The notes under the pieces: model-generated
Told to the model about the DNA's origin: nothing
The model's database searches: none
Seen by the model: only the letters and a program-made list of their open reading frames with translations
Position numbers and translations under genes: made by a program
In this document: one piece after another, positions 1-5,471 of the stretch
Numbering within the stretch: the first letter of the stretch is position 1
How the letters are laid out: the number at the start of each line of letters is the position of its first letter
Source: CAYRLW01 sp964425215
GTDB taxonomy: Bacteria > Spirochaetota > Spirochaetia > Treponematales > Breznakiellaceae
DNA: 12,955 bases
Assembly (NCBI GenBank): GCA_964425215.1
Contig: CAYRLW010000066.1
Coordinates: forward strand, 1 to 12,955
Direction of reading: 5' to 3'

Positions 1-56
1 TGCATGTACATCTAAGGTAGCTCTTTCAAAACTCTCTGAGTTTTGAAAGAGCCTCA
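1..56 (+). repeat. Left copy of 56-bp inverted repeat with internal hairpin
   Basis: This copy matches the reverse complement of 1744-1799 at 53 of 56 positions. It contains a perfect 15-bp stem (20-34 with 38-52) around the loop TCT. Relative to the right copy, the T25-A47 base pair is replaced by A-T, which keeps the stem paired. The repeat may extend left of the window. No T-tract follows the stem, so it is not a typical intrinsic terminator. It could be a dispersed palindromic (REP/MITE-like) element or one end of a mobile cassette; the sequence alone does not decide. Confidence 0.85.
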
Positions 57-116
57 AAATATTATAAAAAGCCCTTAAGGAAGATACCGGTTGTCGCGTA
101 TTACGAATTTTATTGT

Positions 117-122
117 TATAAT
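117..122 (+). promoter_or_regulatory. Candidate -10 box for the dCache-GGDEF gene
   Basis: A consensus TATAAT sits 2 bases before the first possible start codon. The best upstream -35 match, TTGTCG at 91-96, is 20 bases away, which is longer than normal, so the promoter is incomplete. If it is used, transcription would begin around 129, within or just before the candidate start codons, giving a very short or leaderless mRNA. No Shine-Dalgarno sequence is visible here, which is consistent with that idea but does not prove it. Confidence 0.3.
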
Positions 123-124
123 TA

Positions 125-1738
125 GTGATGACCATGGGCACCAGTAAACCTCAAAAGCTAAATCACATTATGTTTGTGAATTTGATGTTGTTTTCGCTCC
201 TTCTGACTGCGGCGATTAGCCTTCACTTTGTTTTTTTTTACTACCCCCAACGTATTGCTGGGATGGAACAATATTTACAGGAAAAAAACAACGCCATTTC
301 TGTTTATATAGAAGGTTACTTTAAAGAAATCGTGGACAGTATTAAAATATTAGCGGGTGATCCTGACCTGGCAAACGTTCCTTGGGGCGGTATAGAACAT
401 AAAAAACGAATTCTGCATACCTTTCAGGAGTTCCAGTCCGCTAACACTAACATTTATTATATCTATGCGGGTTATATTGATGGGAGTCTCTTGATCAACA
501 ACTATGAGCCACCTCCAGGCTACGATGTTACAGGGCGTCCCTGGTACCGGGCTGTAATGGATAAACCTGAAAGGGGAAAAACGATAACCGGGCTCCTATA
601 CCGGGAAGCAAAGACCCATGAATTACTACTTTCTACCATCCATATTCTGGAAAACCCAGCACGGGGTTTCACCGGTGCGGTGGCTATAGATAGTTATATT
701 GAATCAATCTCACACTTAATCCAAGAACGTTCATCCTTTTACAAGACATCCTATAGCTACCTTTGCGATTCCCAGGGGCAAATTTTGGTCCATCCCCGAC
801 AGGATCTGGTAGGAAAGAATATCCACACTGTAATATCACGTACAAAGGGTGTACTTGGACCAGGGAATCTTATCGAATACAATTTCGAAAATACCCATAA
901 AATTGCCTATGTTTCTTCGGTTCCCCTAACAGGATGGCTTCTTTTTACCGTGGTAAACAAAAATGAAATTTTTAGTCCCATAGTTATGAATATGATTTTC
1001 TATTCTTTGCTGGTTTTAATCCTGTGTACCATTTTCAGTATTCTGATGGCGGTTGGCTGGTACCGCTGGTTTATGAGGCCCCTAATATTGCTTCACGCTC
1101 AATTAGAGTTGATGGTGAATACCACGGATCCAATCATCGAGCGGGAATTCCCCAATAATGAAATTGGCCAGATAGCAAGAAATATTGAAAAATTAACCTC
1201 GAATGCCCTTTTTAATAAAAATAGAGAACTGGCCCAGAAAAATACCATGTTGGAGCATCTGGCGGTTCATGATTTTCTAACGGAACAATACAATAGACGT
1301 AAAATTGAGGAACTCTTACAAATAGAATTTGATCGGTACCAGCGGTACAGGGAACCCTTTTCTCTCATAATGATAGATATTGATCACTTCAAACAGATTA
1401 ATGATACCCTGGGGCATTTAGCAGGAGACCAGGTTTTAAAGGAACTTGCTCATCTGATACGTTCTCATATCCGTAATACTGATGCCTTTGCCCGTTGGGG
1501 AGGAGAAGAATTTTTAATAATTTTGTTCAATACATCAGGCGCGGAAGCGGAGCATCTGGCAGAAAAACTGTGTAGCCTTGTGGCATCGCACCAATTCTCG
1601 GTACCCCGCTCGGTTACAATCAGTCTTGGGGTAGGAGAAATTAGGACCGATGAAACCTTGGATGCTCTTTTATCCAGGGTTGATGATAATCTCTATCGAG
1701 CTAAAGAATCTGGCAGAAATCAAGTCTACCGTGAATAA
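125..1738 (+). CDS. Membrane-bound dCache-HAMP-GGDEF diguanylate cyclase
   Basis: Predicted to make cyclic di-GMP from two GTP at the inner membrane in response to an extracellular ligand. Visible layout over 537 residues: TM1 about 17-40; a periplasmic sensor about 41-285 with dCache-type signatures (GRPWY at 138-141, TGW at 269-271); TM2 about 286-312; a HAMP-like linker to about 360; then a GGDEF domain. Active-site motif GGEEF is at 459-463, and an RxxD inhibitory site (R450-D453) lies exactly five residues before it, so catalysis and product inhibition both look intact. Start is uncertain: GTG at 125, ATG at 128 and ATG at 134 are in frame and none has a clear ribosome site. The gene is visibly richer in A+T than the downstream genes and is bracketed by inverted repeats, suggesting acquisition or cassette behaviour. 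The ligand is unknown. Confidence 0.92.
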   Translation: MMTMGTSKPQKLNHIMFVNLMLFSLLLTAAISLHFVFFYYPQRIAGMEQYLQEKNNAISVYIEGYFKEIVDSIKILAGDPDLANVPWGGIEHKKRILHTFQEFQSANTNIYYIYAGYIDGSLLINNYEPPPGYDVTGRPWYRAVMDKPERGKTITGLLYREAKTHELLLSTIHILENPARGFTGAVAIDSYIESISHLIQERSSFYKTSYSYLCDSQGQILVHPRQDLVGKNIHTVISRTKGVLGPGNLIEYNFENTHKIAYVSSVPLTGWLLFTVVNKNEIFSPIVMNMIFYSLLVLILCTIFSILMAVGWYRWFMRPLILLHAQLELMVNTTDPIIEREFPNNEIGQIARNIEKLTSNALFNKNRELAQKNTMLEHLAVHDFLTEQYNRRKIEELLQIEFDRYQRYREPFSLIMIDIDHFKQINDTLGHLAGDQVLKELAHLIRSHIRNTDAFARWGGEEFLIILFNTSGAEAEHLAEKLCSLVASHQFSVPRSVTISLGVGEIRTDETLDALLSRVDDNLYRAKESGRNQVYRE

Positions 1739-1743
1739 ATAAA

Positions 1744-1799
1744 TGAGGCTCTATCAAAACTCAGAGAGTTTTGATAGAGCTACCTTAGATGTACCTGCA
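1744..1799 (-). repeat. Right copy of 56-bp inverted repeat with internal hairpin
   Basis: Inverted partner of 1-56, starting 5 bases after the stop codon of the diguanylate cyclase. The stem is 1748-1762 with 1766-1780 around the loop AGA, 15 perfect pairs. Differences from the left copy are one flank position and the compensated stem pair. The arm TACCTTAGATGTAC outside the stem is conserved in both copies, so the repeat unit is larger than the hairpin alone and has a defined orientation pointing outward from the gene. Confidence 0.85.
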
Positions 1800-1823
1800 G
1801 TATTTTTCTTCCCTGTTTCGACA

Positions 1824-1841
1824 CCCCCTAGGGGGCTTTTT
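1824..1841 (+). terminator. Possible intrinsic terminator
   Basis: The palindrome CCCCCTAGGGGG (1824-1835) is followed by C and five T (1837-1841), in the right order for rho-independent termination on the plus strand. The stem is short (4-5 GC pairs). It could stop transcription from the diguanylate cyclase gene, or be left over from a gene that once preceded the repeat. Confidence 0.4.
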
Positions 1842-1856
1842 AACCAAAACCTATTT

Positions 1857-1958
1857 TCAGATTCCATTGAGCTGTCCGACGTTGGCGGTATATGTATCAT
1901 ACGGATTAAAAACCGTCGCTCCTCCAGCTTCAACCTGCTTTTTTCCTATTCTCCAAAA
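1857..1958 (-). pseudogene. Possible gene remnant, 33 codons
   Basis: Between two stops on the minus strand, this stretch encodes 33 residues with protein-like composition, ending in FNPYDTYTANVGQLNGI and a TGA. There is no start codon with a ribosome site and the frame is closed upstream by TAG. I do not recognise the family. It may be the C-terminal scrap of a lost gene or a chance open frame; the rest of the gap between 1800 and 2032 gives no better coding candidate. Confidence 0.2.
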
Positions 1959-1992
1959 CTATACTTTTTGTCCGAGTGTGGACTATACTTTT
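1958..1992 (+). repeat. Tandem 11-mer, period 24
   Basis: ACTATACTTTT occurs at 1958-1968 and again at 1982-1992. Each copy includes TATACT, which resembles a -10 box, but neither has a -35 match at the right distance. It could be a regulator site ahead of yjbQ, the end of a degraded insertion sequence, or chance. Confidence 0.4.
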
Positions 1993-2012
1993 AATCCAAA
2001 CCCACATAATTT

Positions 2013-2024
2013 CTCCTTAAGGAG
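2013..2024 (+). promoter_or_regulatory. Shine-Dalgarno inside a perfect palindrome (yjbQ)
   Basis: CTCCTTAAGGAG is a 12-base perfect palindrome whose right half contains AAGGAG (2019-2024), 8 bases before the ATG at 2033. It fixes the yjbQ start. The left half is an exact anti-Shine-Dalgarno, though with no loop it could pair only with another molecule or as a DNA palindrome. Confidence 0.7.
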
Positions 2025-2032
2025 CGCGATCG

Positions 2033-2449
2033 ATGAAATCCTTGACCAAGGAGCTATGGTTCGAGACGAAGAAAAGCCGGGAATTTATCAATATCACCGG
2101 CCAGATAGAAGAGCTTGTTAGAGAATCGGGGGTCGCGGAGGGCCTGTGTCTCGTCAACGCCATGCACATCACCGCCAGTGTATTTATCAACGACGACGAG
2201 TCGGGCCTGCACCAGGATTTTGACGTGTGGCTGGAGAAGCTGGCCCCCCACGAACCGGTTTCCTCCTACCGGCACAACCGGGGCGAGGTAAACGCGGACG
2301 CCCACATGAAGCGTCAAATCATGGGCCGGGAGGTGGTGGTGGCGATTACCCAGGGGCGGCTCCATTTTGGACCCTGGGAACAAATATTTTACGGGGAGTT
2401 CGACGGTCAGCGCCGCAAACGGGTGCTGGTAAAAATCATCGGCGAGTAA
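2033..2449 (+). CDS. yjbQ: YjbQ/UPF0047 family protein
   Basis: A 138-residue protein matching the usual length and conserved blocks of the YjbQ/UPF0047 family. Visible motifs are NAMHITASVFIND (42-54), NADAH (87-91) and a strongly conserved tail, FGPWEQIFYGEFDG (112-125) followed by RRKRVLVKI. Family members are small beta-rich trimers with a metal site formed by conserved histidines, here probably H45 and H91. Some have been reported to have weak thiamine phosphate synthase activity, but the physiological role is not settled. The start is fixed by AAGGAG 8 bases upstream. The gene stands alone on the plus strand and converges with the minus-strand gene ending at 2483, with 33 bases between them. 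Family assignment is firm; function is not. Confidence 0.88.
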   Translation: MKSLTKELWFETKKSREFINITGQIEELVRESGVAEGLCLVNAMHITASVFINDDESGLHQDFDVWLEKLAPHEPVSSYRHNRGEVNADAHMKRQIMGREVVVAITQGRLHFGPWEQIFYGEFDGQRRKRVLVKIIGE

Positions 2450-2482
2450 GGCCCTGGTCTACGAACGCGCAATAAACGTCTT

Positions 2483-3235
2483 TTAATAGGCGGCGAAGGG
2501 AACGATCTCCCGGACGTCCAGGCGGAACGGGACGGTGGCGACCCATCGGCCCATTTCGATACGATACAGGGGGAAGTCCGCCAGGGCGATAAAACCGTGG
2601 GCTTCCTTAGGACGGTTCCGTTCGGTCCCCCGAAGAAATGATCGGACGGCGGCCCGGGCAGCGTCCCGCAGGGCTTCCTTTTTGCCCTCCATCCATTGGC
2701 CCGATTCCACGGGCCCCGCCAGGGGGCCCGTACCGCTGGCCTGTATCTTTTGGACCTGTCCCCCGTCCCAGGCCTTTAGCCGTCCCCGCTGGGCACCATC
2801 GGGCCGGTACTCGGTCCAAAGGTAAAACCGGGACCCCTCCACGCTTCCATCGGTAACCGTCAGTCGAGGATCCCCCACGGGGATAGAACCCAGGCTGTGG
2901 AACTCAAAGTTCTCCTCAATTTTCCGCGCCCGCTCCCCCACCTCGTAATCGAAGGACCAGCCGTACATCATCCCTTCGTAGTAAAACTTTGTCTCCTCCA
3001 GGGCCCGCTTCTGGGCCGTTACCGTATCTAAGGGGTAGGGCACATCCGCGAAACGCTGGTAGACCGGTTCCAGATCCACCCAAACTCGGCCCCGCAAAAC
3101 CTCCTGGGCCCCAAGAAAGCCGGGCAAAAAGCCGATGAGTAAAGGAAAAACCAGGAACCCCTGGACTAGGTTCCCAGGGAATAGGTTCCCCCAAAATCCG
3201 CGAAGTTTATCTATCCAAAGGAGACTTTTTTTCAT
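2483..3235 (-). CDS. Secreted protein of unknown function
   Basis: I do not recognise a domain in this 250-residue protein. The N-terminus has basic residues, then a hydrophobic stretch at about 25-41 (LVQGFLVFPLLIGFLPGF) and a plausible signal-peptidase site after LGA (about residue 43), so it is probably exported to the periplasm or anchored by this segment. The pre-hydrophobic part is unusually long for a signal peptide. The mature part is mixed alpha/beta with a helical stretch near 185-200 (DAARAAVRSFLRG) and a hydrophobic C-terminus. There is no lipobox cysteine. Its ATG overlaps the stop of the rhomboid gene by 4 bases (ATGA), so the two are almost certainly translationally coupled. 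This suggests, by inference only, a shared process at the membrane. Confidence 0.8.
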   Translation of the reverse strand: MKKSLLWIDKLRGFWGNLFPGNLVQGFLVFPLLIGFLPGFLGAQEVLRGRVWVDLEPVYQRFADVPYPLDTVTAQKRALEETKFYYEGMMYGWSFDYEVGERARKIEENFEFHSLGSIPVGDPRLTVTDGSVEGSRFYLWTEYRPDGAQRGRLKAWDGGQVQKIQASGTGPLAGPVESGQWMEGKKEALRDAARAAVRSFLRGTERNRPKEAHGFIALADFPLYRIEMGRWVATVPFRLDVREIVPFAAY

Positions 3236-3858
3236 CGTCCGATCAGGGACTTCATAGGGTTAACCCCAAAGCGGACGACAAAGTAGAGCCAGGCGAAGGC
3301 AAAACCCGCCAGGTGGGTCAGATGGGCCACCCCGCTGGCAAAACCCGTTAAGGTGGAAAACACCTCCAAGGCGGTAAAACCTAAAACCAAAATAGGCGCC
3401 CGGATCGGCAGGATACCCCAAATGTACACCATAGACGTGGGGAAAAAGACGGCGTAGGCAAATTGGACCGCGAAAATTGCCCCGGAAGCGCCCAGTAGGT
3501 ACACGTTGTACGCCCCGGTAAGCCAATACACAAAAAAGGAAAAAATACCCGCTAAAAGGCCCGTTAGCAGGTAAAACAGGACAAATTCCTTGGACCCCAC
3601 GTGCCGTTCCACCTGGATACCAAAAAAGAACAACCCCAGCATGTTCAACACCAGGTGAGAAATTCCCCCGTGGGCGAACATGTACGTAAAAAACTGCCAA
3701 TAGGCCCCCAACTGAAGCACCGCCACGGGGTTAAGGGCCATGTACGAGGTGGCTTGGGGAACAATTTGCTGAAGAAGAAAGGCCAACAGGTTGATACCGA
3801 TAAGAATCAACACCGCGTTATCGTATCGATAGCGAAAGGGTCTTTGAATTACACTCAT
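3232..3858 (-). CDS. Rhomboid-family intramembrane serine protease
   Basis: Cleaves transmembrane segments of substrate proteins inside the cytoplasmic membrane. The 208-residue protein has about six hydrophobic segments, the core rhomboid fold. The catalytic serine is S125 in GASG (123-126). The catalytic histidine is H182 in THLAG (181-185), with a further His at 179. The oxyanion-site H68 and N72 appear as HLVLN. All key residues are present, so the enzyme should be active. Substrates are unknown. It overlaps the next gene, a predicted secreted protein, by 4 bases. The ATG at 3858 has no nearby Shine-Dalgarno. A weak promoter (3865-3894) would place the transcript start at about the ATG itself. 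Confidence 0.93.
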   Translation of the reverse strand: MSVIQRPFRYRYDNAVLILIGINLLAFLLQQIVPQATSYMALNPVAVLQLGAYWQFFTYMFAHGGISHLVLNMLGLFFFGIQVERHVGSKEFVLFYLLTGLLAGIFSFFVYWLTGAYNVYLLGASGAIFAVQFAYAVFFPTSMVYIWGILPIRAPILVLGFTALEVFSTLTGFASGVAHLTHLAGFAFAWLYFVVRFGVNPMKSLIGR

Positions 3859-3864
3859 TGTCTA

Positions 3865-3894
3865 AAAATACGGCTCCCAGGCCTTACGGGTCAA
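3865..3894 (-). promoter_or_regulatory. Weak candidate promoter ahead of the rhomboid gene
   Basis: On the minus strand, TTGACC (3889-3894) is 18 bases from TATTTT (3865-3870), a fair sigma70 match. The implied transcript start near 3858 coincides with the rhomboid ATG, so the mRNA would be nearly leaderless. The -35 element lies in one copy of a 16-base direct repeat. Confidence 0.3.
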
Positions 3895-3942
3895 GCGTTA
3901 CGGACCAGGCAACCATGGCCGGGCCGGGGTCAAGCGTTACGG
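3888..3942. repeat. 16-bp direct repeat, period 39
   Basis: GGGTCAAGCGTTACGG is present at 3888-3903 and exactly repeated at 3927-3942. The second copy contains the TAA stop codon of the ferredoxin gene (3937-3939). The gap between ferredoxin and rhomboid therefore looks like a small duplication of the ferredoxin 3' end, or paired binding sites. Confidence 0.8.
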
Positions 3943-4263
3943 CGACACCGGTATTTCGACGGTAACACTCAACCGGGCGTAGGTTTGGCAGGCCAGCCGG
4001 TACGGCGGACCCAGGTTCAGCGCCTCAAGCCGCTGGGCCTCCCGGGGACCTACGGCGTTCACCGGAGAAATTATACCCCCTTCGGTTATCACCCGGATCC
4101 GACAGGTTCCGCAGAGGGCCTTACCTCCGCAGGTATGGGGGATGGGAACACCCGATCGCAGGAGGAGGTTCAGCACTGATACGGCCGGCGAAAGGGGAAC
4201 CTCCCATACCCGGTCCCCCTTTACACAGCGGATCACCGGTTTTTTTTCGGTTTCCATTCCCAC
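3937..4263 (-). CDS. [2Fe-2S] ferredoxin
   Basis: A small electron carrier with one plant/adrenodoxin-fold [2Fe-2S] cluster. The cluster cysteines are C45, C51, C54 and C92, giving C-x5-C-x2-C-x37-C, with the usual CGGKALCGTC loop. The x5 spacing is closer to adrenodoxin-type ferredoxins than to plant-type x4. At 108 residues it is a stand-alone domain with no reductase partner in the window, so its redox partner is unknown. The first start is GTG at 4263; ATG at 4257 is an equally possible start and neither has a strong ribosome site. It follows the diguanylate cyclase stop by 7 bases, so the two are probably co-transcribed. There is no obvious functional link to c-di-GMP. Confidence 0.9.
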   Translation of the reverse strand: MGMETEKKPVIRCVKGDRVWEVPLSPAVSVLNLLLRSGVPIPHTCGGKALCGTCRIRVITEGGIISPVNAVGPREAQRLEALNLGPPYRLACQTYARLSVTVEIPVSP

Positions 4264-4270
4264 TACTCAG

Positions 4271-5374
4271 TTAGGACGCAAAACTGACCCGATTCCGGCC
4301 GTTCTGCTTTGACCAATACAGGGCCTTATCCGCCCGGTCCACCACCGCTTTGGGGGAAAAATCGATGTCCGGATTTAAACAGGCCACCCCAGCGGAAATG
4401 GTCACCTTGAGCTTTAACCCCTCGTACTCGGTTTCCATCGATTCTATCGCTTCCCGGACCCTTTCGGCGATATTCACCGCCAGCGGACCGTCCGCTCCGT
4501 GGACCAGCACCACAAATTCCTCGCCCCCGTAGCGGGCCGCCACATCCTCCGGCCGTATGTTATCAAAGATAGTCTTGGCCACCTGTTTTAGAACCACATC
4601 CCCGCAGGAATGACCGTAGGAATCGTTAAACTTTTTAAAAAAATCAATATCCATCATAATAACGCTGAGGAAGCTCTTTTCCATAATACAGGTATCGAAC
4701 CATTCCCCCAAAACGGAATAAAAATAGTGCTTCATTTTTAACTTGGTCATCATATCGGTGGTGGTCATTTCAAAGAGAAAGGCGTTATTGATCGCAATGG
4801 AGGCGAGAATAGCGATATTAAGGATGTACTCCCGCTCGTAGGGATCAAAATCCGTTTCATCGATCCGCTCCCCCAAAATAATAACCCCGTTAATCTGTCC
4901 CTTAGCCTTAAGGGGAATAAGCAGGGAAGGCTCTAGGGATTCCAAAGACTCCAGCCCCTCCAGGGGGCCCAGCTGGGAATAAATTTCCTGAAGCGTATAG
5001 GACGAGTACTTGGTTGCAAACAGACGAATAAGGGGATGGCTTTCGGGGATGCAGTAATCGACCGAACGATCGATCTCGAAGCCCTTATAATTTCGATGCA
5101 GGGTAAAGCACTCCGAATCCAGGCCCTTTTTGGCGAACAGGCCCGCCTTAACGACCTTCATTTGGGCCAGACAGGTAAACAAAATCGAATCTATAAGAAT
5201 ATTATAGTCCAGGGTCGAGTTAAGACTTTTTGATATTTCCAACAGTTGCTTTAAATCGTAAATTTGCTTTTCATAATCCACCGTCTCGGAACTGGAAGTC
5301 CGGTCAAAACGATCAAGGGGTGTTTCGTTTTCATACTCATTTTCATTCATGGATAGGGTAATGATACCATTCAT
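4271..5374 (-). CDS. Soluble GAF-GGDEF diguanylate cyclase
   Basis: Predicted cytoplasmic c-di-GMP synthase. No transmembrane segment is seen. Residues about 30-205 form a GAF-like sensor, followed by a GGDEF domain with the metal-binding Asp in MMDIDFF, GGEEF at 283-287 and an RxxD inhibitory site (RPED) exactly five residues before it. Both active and inhibitory sites are intact. A small internal repeat, EGLESLESLEP, lies in the GAF region. Start choice: the frame is open to a TTG at 5389 with no ribosome site; ATG at 5374 has AGGA only 3 bases ahead; ATG at 5350 (MNENEYENE) has none. I chose 5374 with moderate confidence. It lies between the 526-residue unknown protein and the ferredoxin, in the same direction. 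The signal sensed by the GAF domain is unknown. Confidence 0.9.
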   Translation of the reverse strand: MNGIITLSMNENEYENETPLDRFDRTSSSETVDYEKQIYDLKQLLEISKSLNSTLDYNILIDSILFTCLAQMKVVKAGLFAKKGLDSECFTLHRNYKGFEIDRSVDYCIPESHPLIRLFATKYSSYTLQEIYSQLGPLEGLESLESLEPSLLIPLKAKGQINGVIILGERIDETDFDPYEREYILNIAILASIAINNAFLFEMTTTDMMTKLKMKHYFYSVLGEWFDTCIMEKSFLSVIMMDIDFFKKFNDSYGHSCGDVVLKQVAKTIFDNIRPEDVAARYGGEEFVVLVHGADGPLAVNIAERVREAIESMETEYEGLKLKVTISAGVACLNPDIDFSPKAVVDRADKALYWSKQNGRNRVSFAS

Positions 5375-5406
5375 TATTCCTGGGCGCAAGCTGTAGGATA
5401 CTTTTT

Positions 5407-5432
5407 AACCCCCTTTACATAAAAAGGAGGTT
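5407..5432. other. Stem-loop between two minus-strand genes
   Basis: AACCCCCTTT (5407-5416) pairs with AAAGGAGGTT (5423-5432) with one G-T type mismatch and a 6-base loop. On the minus strand it is followed by A residues, not T, so it does not look like an intrinsic terminator for the upstream gene. It could be an RNA processing or stability element between the unknown gene and the diguanylate cyclase. Confidence 0.45.
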
Positions 5433-5471
5433 GCCAACCCGCCGCAGGGGCCCACCCGCTACGAAAGACCC

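Noticed and set aside
1743..2121. Two overlapping plus-strand open frames between the right repeat and yjbQ
   Set aside because: They begin inside the hairpin repeat or have no ribosome site, their composition is unlike real proteins, and one runs into yjbQ in another frame.
2535..3194. Open frames antisense to or shifted within the exported-protein gene
   Set aside because: Same low-complexity Pro/Arg/Gly composition and no start signals; the minus-strand gene has a signal peptide and operon coupling.
3601..4179. 192-codon plus-strand frame across the rhomboid-ferredoxin junction
   Set aside because: It is antisense to two genes with complete catalytic or cluster motifs and has no recognisable protein features.
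5421..5440. Strong AAAGGAGGT ribosome-site-like sequence on the plus strand
   Set aside because: No start codon or open frame follows on that strand; it is one arm of a hairpin between minus-strand genes.
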